Part shown: in pieces, positions 5,082 to 5,185 of the stretch
How the letters are laid out: every line of letters begins with the position of its first letter
Numbering within the stretch: position 1 is the first letter of the stretch
Assembly (NCBI GenBank): GCA_030695605.1
Contig: JAUYQE010000109.1
Location: forward strand, 1 to 5,185
Direction of reading: 5' to 3'
Origin: Nanobdellota archaeon
GTDB lineage: Archaea; Nanobdellota; Nanobdellia; Woesearchaeales; GW2011-AR9
DNA: 5,185 nt
Program-made: the position numbers and the translations under genes
The notes under the pieces: generated by a model
The model's database searches: none
Seen by the model: only the letters and a program-made list of their open reading frames with translations
What the model was told of the DNA's origin: nothing

Positions 5082-5185
5082 GCTGCTTGTATCTGTTCTG
5101 TTTTCTCTTCAGTTGTTTCTTCTTTCTTCTTCACCGCTTCTTTCTCTTCTTTTCTATTTCCTTTTTCTTCTTTGCTTTCTTTCTT
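5078..5185 (-). CDS. Lys/Glu-rich C-terminal tail of an upstream gene (possibly rps4), partial
   Basis: The minus strand is open from the right edge to a TGA at 5078-5080, giving 35 residues. The stretch is dominated by Lys and Glu with runs such as KKESKEEKG and ends in TEQIQAA. Its stop overlaps the ATG of the membrane gene, which is the ATGA coupling seen between rpl13 and rps9, so I take it as a real coding end. By the standard archaeal order rps13-rps4-rps11-rpoD the gene may be rps4, and some archaeal ribosomal proteins have charged tails like this. No diagnostic part of S4 lies inside the window, so the identity is an inference. Confidence 0.6.
   Translation of the reverse strand, partial: KKESKEEKGNRKEEKEAVKKKEETTEEKTEQIQAA

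Overview
The window comes from an archaeon. The strongest evidence is a minus-strand run, read from high to low coordinates, of rps11, rpoD, rpl18e, rpl13, rps9 and rpoN. This is the textbook archaeal ribosomal protein / RNA polymerase cluster, and L18e, archaeal-type RpoD and RpoN do not occur in bacteria. The small leaderless-looking promoters with TATA boxes agree. A DPANN-type lineage is a guess from the compact layout and the style of the Fic protein; nothing here proves it.

Layout from left to right. Positions 1-618 (minus) hold a 5' portion of an unrecognised, Gln/Glu-rich, probably coiled-coil protein that runs off the left edge. Positions 619-747 are a divergent intergenic region with one TATA box for each flanking gene and several dyad sequences. 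Positions 748-1689 (plus) encode a class II Fic-domain protein with an intact catalytic motif and its own inhibitory helix. Positions 1690-1907 are an AT-rich convergent spacer with a hairpin, one arm of a perfect 15-bp inverted repeat, and terminator-like T tracts for both strands. Positions 1908-4591 (minus) are the tightly packed core operon. Positions 4608-5081 (minus) encode an unrecognised two-helix membrane protein placed directly ahead of rps11. Positions 5078-5185 (minus) are the lysine/glutamate-rich C-terminal tail of another gene, which from the usual gene order may be rps4.

The core genes supply two RNA polymerase subunits (D and N, both parts of the assembly platform) and four ribosomal proteins (S11, L18e, L13, S9), co-expressed by short gaps or ATGA overlaps. 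Four consecutive genes share an identical start context, AACCATGA, mostly without a Shine-Dalgarno sequence.

The accessory parts are the most interesting. The Fic gene is much more AT-rich than its neighbours and is bracketed by a perfect 15-bp inverted repeat, one copy of which lies between its TATA box and its start codon. The membrane protein gene is wedged into an otherwise very conserved operon and is coupled to the upstream gene by a stop/start overlap. I did not see a clearly new multi-gene system; the bracketed Fic unit and the wedged membrane gene are the best candidates for something undescribed.
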